Origin: Streptomyces sp. NBC_00442
GTDB lineage: Bacteria > Actinomycetota > Actinomycetes > Streptomycetales > Streptomycetaceae
DNA length: 64,000 nt
NCBI RefSeq assembly: GCF_036014195.1
Contig: NZ_CP107918.1
Location: forward strand, 3,720,001 to 3,784,000
Reading direction: 5' to 3'
Shown here: piece after piece, positions 47,112 to 56,306 of the stretch
Position numbering within the stretch: the first letter of the stretch is position 1
Layout: every line of letters starts with the position of its first letter
The notes under the pieces: generated by a model
The model's database searches: none
What the model was told of the DNA's origin: nothing
What the model saw: the letters and a program-made list of their open reading frames with translations, nothing else
Made by a program: the position numbers and the translations under genes

Positions 47112-48134
47112 ATGATCCCGGTCATCAAGCTCGCCGACCTTGAGGCACGGCGCCCCGAGTCCTTGGAACTGCTGCACGCTTCCCTGCGGGACAACACCCT
47201 GGTTCACGTGGACGCGCGTACGGAGCTCGGTGCCGGGTTCTTCTCGGATCTGTACGGGCAGACCCGGTCCTTCTTCGCGCTGCCCGAGGAGCGCAAGAAG
47301 GCGCTGGACATAGACAAGTCGCCGAACTACCGCGGCTACGTCGGCCAGGGCACGGAGTACACCAACGGCGTGCCGGACCTGAAGGAGTCCTTCGAGTTCG
47401 GCAAGGAGACACCGGCGCCCGAGGGCGAACGGCTCCACTGGTACGGCCTGTACGGAGACAACCAGTGGCCCGGCGAGGCGACGCTGCCCGGCTTCCGGGC
47501 GGTCGTGGACGCCTACTCGGCGGCCATGGACCGGATCGCGCTGGCCGCCCTCGCCTGCCTGCAACTGACGCTGGACCAGGAGGCCGACCCGGAGAAGGGC
47601 GTCACCGGCGGGGAGCTCTGCTCCTTCTCGCGGCTGATCTACTACCGCGACCCGAAGGGCTTCGGCGCCGGCGAGGCCCGTCTGGAGCGGCACACCGACA
47701 GCGGTCTGCTCACCATCGGGCTGCAGAACGCGGCGGGCCTCGAAGCCCAGGCGGCCAACGGTGAGTGGCTCCGCGTCGAGCCGCCCGCCGACGTGTTCAC
47801 CGTCTTTCCCGGTGAACTGATGGAGATCTGGACCCACGGCTACTACCGGGCGTGCGCGCACCGGGTCCGCAACGCGGCCCTCAGCGGCGAGCGCCTCTCG
47901 TACGCGTCCTTCTTCCTGCCGGACCTCCAGCGCGAGCTGGTCCCGATGGACCGTGCGACCAGTGCGCGCCTGAGCGGCCCACTGTCGGTGCCCGGCGCGA
48001 ACCCCTGGCTGGCCGGCGGCAGTGAACTTCCCCCGGCCACCCCCATAGGGCAGCTGGAGTGGGACCGGATGAACGTGATCTTCCCGGGGCGGGACACCGC
48101 GGAAGCCGAAACACAGAAGGGACAGGTCCAGTGA
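47112..48134 (+). CDS. Fe(II)/2-oxoglutarate oxygenase, isopenicillin N synthase-like (1)
   Basis: A 340-residue enzyme of the isopenicillin N synthase-like superfamily. The iron triad is HxD in ERHTDSGLL (~195) and His in CAHRVRN (~253); the 2OG-binding Arg-x-Ser is in ERLSYASFF. The N-terminal DIOX_N domain has the NYRGYVGQGTEY block. ATG 47112 follows GGAAGGA; it lies 25 bp after PKS4 and overlaps the next oxygenase by four bases (GTGA). Hydroxylation, desaturation or ring formation on the guanidino polyketide is possible. Confidence 0.92.
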   Translation: MIPVIKLADLEARRPESLELLHASLRDNTLVHVDARTELGAGFFSDLYGQTRSFFALPEERKKALDIDKSPNYRGYVGQGTEYTNGVPDLKESFEFGKETPAPEGERLHWYGLYGDNQWPGEATLPGFRAVVDAYSAAMDRIALAALACLQLTLDQEADPEKGVTGGELCSFSRLIYYRDPKGFGAGEARLERHTDSGLLTIGLQNAAGLEAQAANGEWLRVEPPADVFTVFPGELMEIWTHGYYRACAHRVRNAALSGERLSYASFFLPDLQRELVPMDRATSARLSGPLSVPGANPWLAGGSELPPATPIGQLEWDRMNVIFPGRDTAEAETQKGQVQ

Positions 48135-49156
48135 ACGACCACACCACCGGGGATGCCTTCAAGGAGGTCCCCGTCATCGGCATCGCGCCGCTGGTGACCC
48201 CGGACCCGGACCCCGAGGCCCTGCGCGAGACCGTGGAACAGATCGGGCAGGCCTGTCGCGACGTCGGGTTCTTCTACATCAAGGACCACGGCGTCACCCC
48301 GCGGGAGAGCGCCGAACTGTTCCAGGCGTCACGGGACTTCTTCGCCCTCCCGCTGGAGGAGAAGCTGAAGATCCGGCTCGGCATCACCGAGCAGTTCCGC
48401 GGGTTCGTGCCGCTCGGCGGCGAGGTCACCGGCGGCAAGACCGACTGGCACGAGTGCCTCGACCTTCAGCCCGAGTCGGGGCGCCACGCCCACACCATCG
48501 CCGCTGCCGCCGCGGCCCGCAGCGGTGACACCCACCCGCTGGACGACCCGGGCCAGTGGCCCCCGGCGCTGCCCGCGTTCCGGGAGACGGTGATGCGCGC
48601 CTGGGACCAGCTGTACGGCCTGAGCGCCCGGATCGCCGCCGGAATGGCCCTCAGCCTGGGCCTGGACGAGCACCACTTCGCCCCGTACCACGGCGTGGAG
48701 CTGAGCGATCTGCGGATGGTGCACTACCCGCCGTACAACGAGACGGTCGGCAGGGCCGCCCCCGAGGACCTCCCCATGGAGGACGTCGACCACGGCTTCG
48801 GCGCCCACGTCGACTACGGGTTCCTCGCGGTGCTCCAGCAGGACGCGGTCGGCGGCCTCGAGGTGCGCAACGCCGAGGGCGCCTGGATCCCCGCCCCGCA
48901 CATTCCCGGCACGTTCCTGGTCAACATCGGCCAGATGATGCAGCGTTGGACCAACGACCACTACCGCGCGACCTGGCACCGCGTACAGCTGCCCGGTGCC
49001 GTCGACCGCTACTCCATCCCCTTCTTCTTCGAACCGCGCTACGACGCCGTGATCGAGCCACTGGACGTGTGCTGCGACGCCGACAACCCGCCCCGCTACG
49101 AGGCCTGCGCGTTCGGCCCGTACGTGGTGGACCTGTTCGCGAAGGCCTATGACTGA
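48131..49156 (+). CDS. Fe(II)/2-oxoglutarate oxygenase, isopenicillin N synthase-like (2)
   Basis: A 341-residue second member of the same superfamily, clearly divergent from its neighbour. It has an N-terminal DIOX_N domain (DVGFFYIKDHGV), iron triad HxD in GAHVDYGFL (~225) and His in ATWHRVQ (~283), and Arg-x-Ser in DRYSIPFF. GTG 48131 overlaps the previous stop, so the two are translationally coupled and may act on successive positions. The substrate is unknown. Confidence 0.92.
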   Translation: MNDHTTGDAFKEVPVIGIAPLVTPDPDPEALRETVEQIGQACRDVGFFYIKDHGVTPRESAELFQASRDFFALPLEEKLKIRLGITEQFRGFVPLGGEVTGGKTDWHECLDLQPESGRHAHTIAAAAAARSGDTHPLDDPGQWPPALPAFRETVMRAWDQLYGLSARIAAGMALSLGLDEHHFAPYHGVELSDLRMVHYPPYNETVGRAAPEDLPMEDVDHGFGAHVDYGFLAVLQQDAVGGLEVRNAEGAWIPAPHIPGTFLVNIGQMMQRWTNDHYRATWHRVQLPGAVDRYSIPFFFEPRYDAVIEPLDVCCDADNPPRYEACAFGPYVVDLFAKAYD

Positions 49157-49220
49157 CGCCGACCGCCGGCACCTGTCCGCAAAGCCCCTGTCACACCCAC
49201 ACAGATAGGCACCCGTACGA

Positions 49221-50357
49221 ATGCAGACATCGTCGATCGTCAATTCGTGGAACGAGTGGGACCCCCTGCAGGAGATGGTGGTCGGCTCCGCCGACAACGC
49301 CAACTTCGAGCCGACCGAGCCGGGCAGCCGCCCCTCGATCAGGAACGCCCCCGACACCCCCTTCCCGACCGGCCCGAAGTCCAAGAAGGCCATCGACCTC
49401 GCCAACGAGGAACTCCAGCAGCTCGCCAACCTGCTGGAGTCCCAGGGCGTCACCGTCCGCCGCCCCGAGACGCACGACTTCTCGGCCCCGATCCGCACCC
49501 CGGACTTCGAGGTCGAGAACCAGTACTGCGCGGTCTGCCCCCGCGACGTCATGATCACCATGGGCAACGAGATCATCGAGGCCACCATGTCGCGCCGGGC
49601 CCGGTACTTCGAGTACCAGCCCTACCGCAAGCTGGTGTACGAGTACTGGAACGCCGACGCCCGCGTCCAGTGGACGACCGCGCCCAAGCCGTCGATGGCC
49701 GACGGCATGTACCGCGAGGAGTTCTGGGACTGGCCGCTGGAGAAGCGGCACGCCCAGATGCACTCCCACGAGTTCTGCATCAACCAGGACGAAGTGATCT
49801 TCGACGCCGCGGACATGAGCCGGCTCGGCCGCGACATCCTGGTCCAGGAGTCCATGACCACCAACCGGGCCGGCATCCACTGGCTCAAGCGCCACCTGGA
49901 GCCCCGCGGCTTCCGCGTCCACCCGGTGCACTTCCCGCTGGACTTCTTCCCCTCGCACATCGACTGCACCTTCGTGCCGGTGCGTCCGGGCCTCATCCTC
50001 ACCAATCCGGACCGTCCCCTGCGCGAGGGCGAGGAGAAGATGTTCCTCGACAACGACTGGGAACTGGTCGAGGTCCCGCAGCCCGTCCTCGGCAACGAGG
50101 ACATGCCGAAGTACTGCCAGTCGTCCAAGTGGCTGTCCATGAACGTCCTCAGCATCTCCCCGACCAAGGTGATCTGCGAGGCCGAGGAGAAGCCCCTCCA
50201 GGACATGCTGACCAACCTCGGATTCGAGGTCTTCCCGACCCCGTTCCGCAACGTCTTCGAGTACGGCGGGTCCCTGCACTGCGCCACGTGGGACGTACGC
50301 CGCGAAGGCACCCGGGAGGACTACTTCCCGAACCTCACCTACCAGCCGCTGGTCTGA
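49221..50357 (+). CDS. Glycine amidinotransferase-like enzyme
   Basis: A 378-residue member of the arginine:glycine amidinotransferase family (AGAT, StrB1, CyrA). The catalytic Cys is in GGSLHCATWD (~362), the His in PSHIDCTFVP and an Asp in FDAADMSRLG, matching the Cys-His-Asp set; NSWNEWDPLQEMVVG is the family N-terminal signature. It would transfer the amidino group of arginine to an amine. Glycine, giving guanidinoacetate as the PKS1 starter, is the simplest inference. A late amidination of the finished amine is the alternative. The carbamoyltransferase follows by 21 bp. Confidence 0.93.
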   Translation: MQTSSIVNSWNEWDPLQEMVVGSADNANFEPTEPGSRPSIRNAPDTPFPTGPKSKKAIDLANEELQQLANLLESQGVTVRRPETHDFSAPIRTPDFEVENQYCAVCPRDVMITMGNEIIEATMSRRARYFEYQPYRKLVYEYWNADARVQWTTAPKPSMADGMYREEFWDWPLEKRHAQMHSHEFCINQDEVIFDAADMSRLGRDILVQESMTTNRAGIHWLKRHLEPRGFRVHPVHFPLDFFPSHIDCTFVPVRPGLILTNPDRPLREGEEKMFLDNDWELVEVPQPVLGNEDMPKYCQSSKWLSMNVLSISPTKVICEAEEKPLQDMLTNLGFEVFPTPFRNVFEYGGSLHCATWDVRREGTREDYFPNLTYQPLV

Positions 50358-50378
50358 CACCCCCTCTTGGGAGCCCCT

Positions 50379-52106
50379 ATGTACATCCTTGGGATCAACT
50401 CGGTCTACCACGAGTCGTCGGCCTGTCTGCTCAAGGACGGAGTGGTGGTCGCAGCGGCGGAGGAAGAGCGGTTCAACCGGGTCAAGCACGGCAAGGAAGC
50501 CCGTGCCGACAACCCCGACGAACTGCCCATGAACGCCATCGAGTTCTGCCTCGATACCGCCGGCATCCGCCCCGCCGACGTCGACCACATCACCTGCGCG
50601 GCCGACCCGGACGAGATCAGGGACGTCCTGGACTCCGGGCTGCCCTCGCCCTGGGACAGCCCGGCCAAGCAGTCCGAGTTCCTCGGCAACTTGCCCAACA
50701 TCCCGAAGAAGTTCGTCGAACTCGGCTTCACCGGGGACTTCCACTGGGTGGCCCACCACACCGCCCACGGCGCCTCCACGTACTTCGCCTCCTCCTTCCA
50801 GGACGCGGCGGTCCTGGTCGTGGACGCGCTGGGCGACGACGCCTTCTCGACGCGCTTCTACCACGGCAAGGGCGACAAGCTGGACTGCGTCCAGAGCGTC
50901 CGCTACCCGGCGTCCATCGGGTACCTGTGGGAGCTGGCCTCGGTCTTCCTCGGCTTCGGCGTGTACGACGCGGCGAAGGTGATGGGCCTGGCGGCCTACG
51001 GCGACCCGCAGCGCTTCGCCGAAGGGTTCGACAAGCTCGCGTGGACCACCGACGACGGTGGCTTCGACATGCGGCACGAGCTCCTGAAGTTCAGCGACAT
51101 CCTGTACTACCCCCCGTCGGCCGACACCTCGGGTCTGGAGTCCGTCCTCGGCGTGGCCCCGCGCCGCCCCGACGAGCCGCTCCAGGACGTGCACCACGAC
51201 ATCGCGGCCGCACTCCAGGAGAAGACCAACCAGCTGGTCCTGCACATGGCGCGGCACCTGCACGAGCTGACCGGCTCCAGCAGGCTGTGCCTCGCGGGCG
51301 GTGTCGCCCTCAACTGCGTCACCAACCAGGTCGCCTTCGAGCAGGGCCCCTTCGACGAGCTGTACGTGCAGCCCGCCGCGCACGACGGCGGCCTGTCGGT
51401 CGGCGCCGCGCTCCACGTGTGGAACGACGTCCTCGGCGGCGGCCGCGCCCCCGAGATGCGGCACGCCTACTGGGGCCCCGCGTACTCCGACGAGCAGATC
51501 GAGGCCGAGCTCTCCAGCAGGGAGGGCCTGGTGTTCGAGCGGGCCGCCGACTTCGAGAAGGACGTCGCGAAGCTGCTCAGCGAGGGGCACGTCATCGGTC
51601 TGTTCCAGGGCGCGATGGAGCTCGGCCCCCGGGCGCTCGGCAACCGCAGCATCATCGGCGACCCCCGCCGGCGGGAGATGCGCGACGTGCTCAACCACAA
51701 GGTCAAGCACCGGGAGTATTTCCGCCCGCTGGCGCCGAGCGTGCTCAGCGAGGCGGTGCCGGAGTGGTTCGAGGTGGCCAAGGAGACCACCGCGGCCGAC
51801 TACATGCTGATGGCCTACCCGGCGAAGCCCGACAAGTACGACCGCATGGGCGCCGTGCTGCACGTGGACAACACCTGCCGCATCCAGGCCGTGCGGGCCG
51901 ATGTGAACCCGCGGTTCCACGGCATCATCAGCGAGTTCGCGGCGCTGACGGGCGTGCCCATGGTGCTCAACACCTCATTCAACGACCAGGAGCCGATCAT
52001 CTGCTCCCCGGCGGATGCGGTGAACACCTTCATGAAGACCGAAATCGACTATCTGGTGATCGGCCCGTACCTGGTGCGCAAGGCGGCCGCGGAGCCACGG
52101 GGCTGA
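50379..52106 (+). CDS. O-/N-carbamoyltransferase (NodU/CmcH/TobZ family)
   Basis: A 575-residue two-domain carbamoyltransferase. The N-terminal Kae1-like domain begins GINSVYHESSACL and carries the metal-binding His pair in AHHTAHGASTY; GGVALNCVTNQV and the C-terminal YrdC-like region with GAMELGPRALGNRSIIG and REYFRPLAPSV follow. It makes carbamoyl-AMP from carbamoyl phosphate and ATP and passes the carbamoyl group to an acceptor. Guadinomine and zwittermicin clusters contain such enzymes. ATG 50379 has GGGAG at correct spacing; TTG 50367 is less likely. Confidence 0.93.
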   Translation: MYILGINSVYHESSACLLKDGVVVAAAEEERFNRVKHGKEARADNPDELPMNAIEFCLDTAGIRPADVDHITCAADPDEIRDVLDSGLPSPWDSPAKQSEFLGNLPNIPKKFVELGFTGDFHWVAHHTAHGASTYFASSFQDAAVLVVDALGDDAFSTRFYHGKGDKLDCVQSVRYPASIGYLWELASVFLGFGVYDAAKVMGLAAYGDPQRFAEGFDKLAWTTDDGGFDMRHELLKFSDILYYPPSADTSGLESVLGVAPRRPDEPLQDVHHDIAAALQEKTNQLVLHMARHLHELTGSSRLCLAGGVALNCVTNQVAFEQGPFDELYVQPAAHDGGLSVGAALHVWNDVLGGGRAPEMRHAYWGPAYSDEQIEAELSSREGLVFERAADFEKDVAKLLSEGHVIGLFQGAMELGPRALGNRSIIGDPRRREMRDVLNHKVKHREYFRPLAPSVLSEAVPEWFEVAKETTAADYMLMAYPAKPDKYDRMGAVLHVDNTCRIQAVRADVNPRFHGIISEFAALTGVPMVLNTSFNDQEPIICSPADAVNTFMKTEIDYLVIGPYLVRKAAAEPRG

Positions 52107-52142
52107 CGCGCCGCACCCGGTGGAAGAGCAGGGAGAGAAGCA

Positions 52143-53333
52143 GTGAAACTGCACGTCACGCGGATCCAGGACGTCGTTCGGCGCATGGTCCAGGACATCG
52201 GAACGTACTGGGCGCCGGCCTCGGCGGACGGCCACGCGGCCGCCGAGGTGGCCGTCCTTGAACAACTGGTCGCAACCGGGGGCTTCGGACCGGCCGAAGC
52301 GAAGAAGCACCTGGTCGAGATCATCGTGGCGAGCACCGCGCTCGCCAACGCGTACGGCGTCTCCCTGCAACAGGCCTTCAACGACGCCTCGGTCCCGGCC
52401 GACCTGACCGAGGCGTCGTTGTGGCCCGAGCAGCCGGTGGCGCCGGCCGAGACCGCGGTGCGGGTAGCCGAGGCGTTCGCTCCGGTCCGCGCCACCATGG
52501 CCTTCTACCGGTCCGACGCCCGGCAGGGCAGCGACCCGGACGTGGTCGCGCTGCGCCACTCGATTCCCCACCTCCTGCGGGCGGCCTTCACCGGGTTCGA
52601 CTCGGCGGACGACCTCAGCGGGCAGCTGCTGCGGCACTTCGACGCGCTGCGCAAGCCGGCCGTCCCGGTGGCGAGCGCCGAGTTCGACCCCTCGCAGGCG
52701 GAGTCGGTCGGACTCATCCGTCCCATCCAGACGGAAACGGTCTGCCCGTTCGCCCTGAAGTCCACCCTGTGGGGTTCCCCGTCCTACGACGAGAGCCTCT
52801 CGTTCGAGGACAACATGCGGCGCTCGCTGCCGAGCGTGCGGCAGTTCATCAGAATTCTGGACCGCGACGTGGTCGACGGCTATGTGTACGCCTTCCCGAC
52901 GCGCATATTCGGCGACTCGTTCGAGGACCTTCAGCAGCTCTTCCGTAACTTCGTCGATTTCCTGCACCGCACGATGACGGACGCCGCGCCTGCCGGTCTC
53001 GATCCGGCCGTCGCGACCGACCCGAAATGGTTCCTCGTCCTGGAGAGCGAGGAATGCTTCATCAGTGTCTTCGCGCCGTGCTATCCGCACGACCATTCTC
53101 GCTACATGAATGGTGTCGAGGGTCATTTCCTCTTCATGCTGCAGCCGGAGGCAGCCGTTCTGAGGCAGCTCACGAAGAACGACTACCACCAGCGCTCGGA
53201 AGCGATACGGTTCCGATTCCGGGACGGATTCCAGGCCTACACGCTGGCCGACATCGAAATCGACCGCTTCCTGCTTCCGATGCGGCCCGACCAGCCGCCG
53301 GTCAAGTGGTACGAGCTGAACGTGACCAGCTGA
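52143..53333 (+). CDS. YqcI/YcgG-like (GntA-type) putative heme N-oxygenase
   Basis: A 396-residue protein. The C-terminal two thirds match the pattern of the YqcI/YcgG family: VCPFALKSTLWG (~200), a helical LPSVRQFI segment, then DPKWFLVLESEECFISVFAP and CYPHDHSRYM, and a FMLQPEAAV segment. This family includes GntA, the heme-dependent N-hydroxylase of a cyclic guanidine in guanitoxin biosynthesis. Beside an amidinotransferase and carbamoyltransferase, N-oxidation of the guanidine or an amine is an attractive inference. The N-terminal ~110 residues are helical and weakly MazG-like. GTG 52143 follows GGGAGAGAAG. Family assignment is from memory of the pattern, not a search. Confidence 0.55.
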   Translation: MKLHVTRIQDVVRRMVQDIGTYWAPASADGHAAAEVAVLEQLVATGGFGPAEAKKHLVEIIVASTALANAYGVSLQQAFNDASVPADLTEASLWPEQPVAPAETAVRVAEAFAPVRATMAFYRSDARQGSDPDVVALRHSIPHLLRAAFTGFDSADDLSGQLLRHFDALRKPAVPVASAEFDPSQAESVGLIRPIQTETVCPFALKSTLWGSPSYDESLSFEDNMRRSLPSVRQFIRILDRDVVDGYVYAFPTRIFGDSFEDLQQLFRNFVDFLHRTMTDAAPAGLDPAVATDPKWFLVLESEECFISVFAPCYPHDHSRYMNGVEGHFLFMLQPEAAVLRQLTKNDYHQRSEAIRFRFRDGFQAYTLADIEIDRFLLPMRPDQPPVKWYELNVTS

Positions 53334-53347
53334 ATTCGGCTCCACGA

Positions 53348-53388
53348 GAAAGGGGCGGCCGGGACGTGAAGTCCCGGTCGCCCCTTTC
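53348..53388. terminator. Bidirectional terminator between the PKS operon and the transporter
   Basis: An 18-bp stem with one G-T pair (53348-53365 with 53371-53388, loop GTGAA), flanked by A-rich and T-rich ends, lies between convergent genes. Confidence 0.85.
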
Positions 53389-53408
53389 CTTGTGCGGGCC
53401 GTGCCCGG

Positions 53409-54296
53409 TCAGCTGAGCAGCAGCTTCCCGATCCGCCGCGAAGCACCGTAGAGGCCGAGTGCCGCGAGGGCCACCAGATAGGCGACGTGCCCGAACATCG
53501 TCGGGTCCAGAACGCCCATGGAGAGTCCCCGGGCCAGTTCGATGCCGTGGTACAGGGGCGAGACCTCCACCAGGTACCGCATCGCCGGCGGATACACCGA
53601 CATCGGGTAGAACGTGGTGGAGAACAGGAACATCGGCATCACGGCGACGTGGATGTAGTCGAACTGCGAGGACGACCGCAGGAGCGTCGCGCACACCATG
53701 CCGAGCGCGGCGAAGACCGTCGCGACGAGCAGCGCCACCGGGATCAGAAGCAGCGACCAGGGGGAGGTGGCGAGCCCGAGGGCCGCCATCACCGCGAGGA
53801 ACGCCGCCGCGTACATGCCGCTGCGCAGCACCGCCCAGCTGATCTCGCCGATCGCGACGTCCAGGGTGCCCATCGGCGTCGACAGCATCGCGTCGTAGAG
53901 GCGGTCGAAGCGCAGCTTGTAGAAGATGCTCAGCGTCTCGTAGACCGCGCCGTTCATCGCGGAGGCCACCAGCAGGGCCGGGGCGACGAACGCCACGTAA
54001 CTGATGGTGCGGCCGCCGGGACCCGCCACGTCGCCGACCAGCGATCCGAATCCGACCTGGAAGGCCAGCAGGTAGAAGAGCGGTTCGAAGACGCCCGACA
54101 GCAGGACGAGCCAGGCGCGGGAGTAGACGAGCGCGCTGCGCATGACCAGGTGCCGGGCGAGCCCGGAGTAGCGGCTGGAGGGGAAGATCCGCAGCAGCGG
54201 GCCGCCACCGCCGACCCGGCGACTGGCCAGCGACTCCCGGACGGCGGCCATCTCCGGAGAGGCGTCCGTGGTCACGGTGCTCGGGGGACTGTCCAT
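53409..54296 (-). CDS. ABC-2 type exporter permease (1)
   Basis: A 295-residue integral membrane protein with about six hydrophobic segments, beginning with a cytoplasmic N-terminal stretch; the ABC-2 membrane domain contains LLSGVFEPLFYLLAFQVGFG. With the second permease and the ATPase it forms a DrrAB-like efflux system, probably exporting the product and giving self-protection. It starts one base after the stop of the upstream permease gene, so the three genes are one operon. Confidence 0.9.
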   Translation of the reverse strand: MDSPPSTVTTDASPEMAAVRESLASRRVGGGGPLLRIFPSSRYSGLARHLVMRSALVYSRAWLVLLSGVFEPLFYLLAFQVGFGSLVGDVAGPGGRTISYVAFVAPALLVASAMNGAVYETLSIFYKLRFDRLYDAMLSTPMGTLDVAIGEISWAVLRSGMYAAAFLAVMAALGLATSPWSLLLIPVALLVATVFAALGMVCATLLRSSSQFDYIHVAVMPMFLFSTTFYPMSVYPPAMRYLVEVSPLYHGIELARGLSMGVLDPTMFGHVAYLVALAALGLYGASRRIGKLLLS

Positions 54297-54297
54297 G

Positions 54298-55131
54298 TCA
54301 GATCACCAGCCTGCGGTGGAACTGCCGCCGGCCGATGAGGACACCGCCGGCCAGCAGGGCGAACAGGAAGAGCGCGTGCCCGAGGGCGGGCAGCGCGGAC
54401 ATGCCGCCGAGCGCGACGCCGCGGGCCAGCTCGTTGCCGTGCCAGATCGGGGAGATCCAGACCAGTGGCTGGATGACCGCGGGCAGCCGGTCGACCGGGA
54501 AGAACGTGCCGGCGAACAGGGTCATCGGCAGGACGGCGAAGCGGTTCAGCGCGACGAAGGCGTGCCCCTCGCCGCGGGTCGTGGCGGCGAAGGCCATGAC
54601 CGGCGCCGCGCAGGCCGCCCCGACGAACACCGCGACGGGCAGGGCGAGCAGCACCCCGGGCCCCTTCCACGCTCCGAGGAGCGCAGCGGCGATCCCGTAG
54701 ATCACCGCCGACAGCGCCAACCGGATGACGATCCACAGGAGTTGGGCGCCGAACAGCTGCTGAGGGGTGATCGGACTCGCGCTGACCGCGTGGTAGTCCT
54801 GTTTCCACTTGAAGCCGGAGAGGATCGGATGGCCCGACTCGTTCACCGCCGTGGAGATGATGCCGCTGACCAGCAGCGCCGGGGCGATGTACTGGAGGTA
54901 GGACACCCCCGGGCCGATCGAGCCGATCGATCCGTCCTTGACCTGCGAGCCGAAGCCGAGGCCCATGGCGCCCAGGAAGAGCACGGGCTGAAGGCCCGAT
55001 GAGTACAGGTTCGCGCGCCAGTAGCGGCGGTACCAGGCCCACTGGCCCTCGATGCGCAGACCCATGGCCCGCCAGGGGCCGACGACGCTTCCCGTCGACC
55101 GGGACCGCGCGTGCTGGATGTCGGTGGCCAT
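54298..55131 (-). CDS. ABC-2 type exporter permease (2)
   Basis: A 277-residue membrane protein of the same fold as its downstream neighbour (motifs SSGLQPVLFLGAMGLGFGSQ and PLVWISPIWHGNELARGVAL parallel those of permease 1), so the pair likely forms a heterodimeric channel. The ATG at 55131 overlaps the ATPase stop codon (ATGA). Confidence 0.9.
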   Translation of the reverse strand: MATDIQHARSRSTGSVVGPWRAMGLRIEGQWAWYRRYWRANLYSSGLQPVLFLGAMGLGFGSQVKDGSIGSIGPGVSYLQYIAPALLVSGIISTAVNESGHPILSGFKWKQDYHAVSASPITPQQLFGAQLLWIVIRLALSAVIYGIAAALLGAWKGPGVLLALPVAVFVGAACAAPVMAFAATTRGEGHAFVALNRFAVLPMTLFAGTFFPVDRLPAVIQPLVWISPIWHGNELARGVALGGMSALPALGHALFLFALLAGGVLIGRRQFHRRLVI

Positions 55132-56081
55132 CAGTCGACCAGCGTCCTGCCGGTCAGGCGCAGGAAGACGTCTTCCAGGGTGGAGCGCCGGATCAGGGTG
55201 GACAGCGGCTCGACGCCCCGCTCGGCCGCGCGGACCACGGCCGCCTCGCCGTTCGACGTGTACAGGAGCAGCCGGTCGGGCAGCACTTCGATGCGGTCGG
55301 CCAGGTCCTTGACCTTCTCCACGTGCTCGGTCTGCGTGCCGGGACGGAAGCGCAGCTCCAGGACCTCGCGGGTGGAGTACCGCTCGATGAGACCGGAGGG
55401 CGAGCCCTCGGCGACGATCTTCCCGCCGTCCATCACCACGAGCCGGTCGCACAGCTGCTCGGCCTCGTCCATGTAGTGCGTGGTGAGGATGAGGGTGACC
55501 CCGCTCTGCTTGAGCCGGAAGAGCCGGTCCCACAGCAGGTGCCTGGCCTGCGGATCGAGCCCGGTGGTCGGCTCGTCGAGCAGCACCACCTCGGGGTCGT
55601 TGACCAGGCCGCGGGCGATGGTGAGGCGGCGCTTCATGCCTCCGGAGAGGGGTTCCACCTCGTCGTCGGCGCGGTCCGAGAGCTGGGCGAACTCCATCAG
55701 CTCCACGGCCTTGTCGCGCGCGTGCGCCCGGGAGAGGCCGAAGTAGCGGGCGTAGACCTGAAGATTCTGGCGGACCGTCAGTTCCCGGTCGAGGTTGTCG
55801 ACTTGAGGAACGATCCCGATCCGGGCCCGGATTTCGGGCCCCTGTACGTCAGGATCCATGCCGAGCACCCGCAGATCTCCGCCGGTGCGCGGCGAGATGC
55901 ACGAGATCATCCGCATGGTCGAGGATTTACCCGCCCCGTTGGGGCCGAGGAAACCGAAAGCTTCGCCACGTGGCACGGACAGATCGATGCCGCGGACCGC
56001 TTCGAATGAGCCGAACTGCTTCTTCAGGCCGGTGGCTCGAATTGCAGTGGCATCGTCGGCGCCAGCGTTTTCCCTGGCCAC
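55131..56081 (-). CDS. ABC transporter ATP-binding protein (DrrA-like)
   Basis: A 316-residue ATPase with Walker A GPNGAGKSS, Q-loop PQVDNLD, signature LSGGMKRRL, Walker B VVLLDEPTTGLDP and the H-loop TTHYMDEAEQL, plus the C-terminal regulatory extension of drug-exporter ATPases. GTG 56081 is preferred (AGAGAG upstream); TTG 56120 would add 13 residues without a visible ribosome site. First gene of the exporter operon, divergent from the ATP-grasp gene. Confidence 0.92.
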   Translation of the reverse strand: MARENAGADDATAIRATGLKKQFGSFEAVRGIDLSVPRGEAFGFLGPNGAGKSSTMRMISCISPRTGGDLRVLGMDPDVQGPEIRARIGIVPQVDNLDRELTVRQNLQVYARYFGLSRAHARDKAVELMEFAQLSDRADDEVEPLSGGMKRRLTIARGLVNDPEVVLLDEPTTGLDPQARHLLWDRLFRLKQSGVTLILTTHYMDEAEQLCDRLVVMDGGKIVAEGSPSGLIERYSTREVLELRFRPGTQTEHVEKVKDLADRIEVLPDRLLLYTSNGEAAVVRAAERGVEPLSTLIRRSTLEDVFLRLTGRTLVD

Positions 56082-56270
56082 AAACCACCACTCTCTAGTC
56101 GCATGATCTGGAACAGCCAATCTACTAGGGGCGGTTGAGCGCCTGCAAGGCTCCTGATGTGCGGTACGAGGCGGGGTGCAGCCGGGGCGGGGCGCGGGCT
56201 CAAGCGCAGTTACTCGTGGCGCTCCGGCGGTCCGCGATCAGAACGCCCGCCAACGTTCACCCGGTACGTC

Positions 56271-56299
56271 TTGTCGCGTCTGCTGACCGGTGTTAGCGT
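56271..56299 (+). promoter_or_regulatory. Vegetative-type promoter of ATP-grasp gene 1
   Basis: TTGTCG (56271-56276) and TAGCGT (56294-56299) are separated by 17 bp, close to the HrdB consensus. The expected transcription start falls at about 56306-56307, on the GTG at 56307, which has no ribosome site. This suggests leaderless translation. Confidence 0.55.
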
Positions 56300-56306
56300 G
56301 GCGATC

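Noticed and set aside
47087..53333. Hidden NRPS A-PCP or TE domain completing PKS4
   Set aside because: All space is occupied by recognised tailoring genes, and no A-domain or carrier motifs appear in any frame I inspected.
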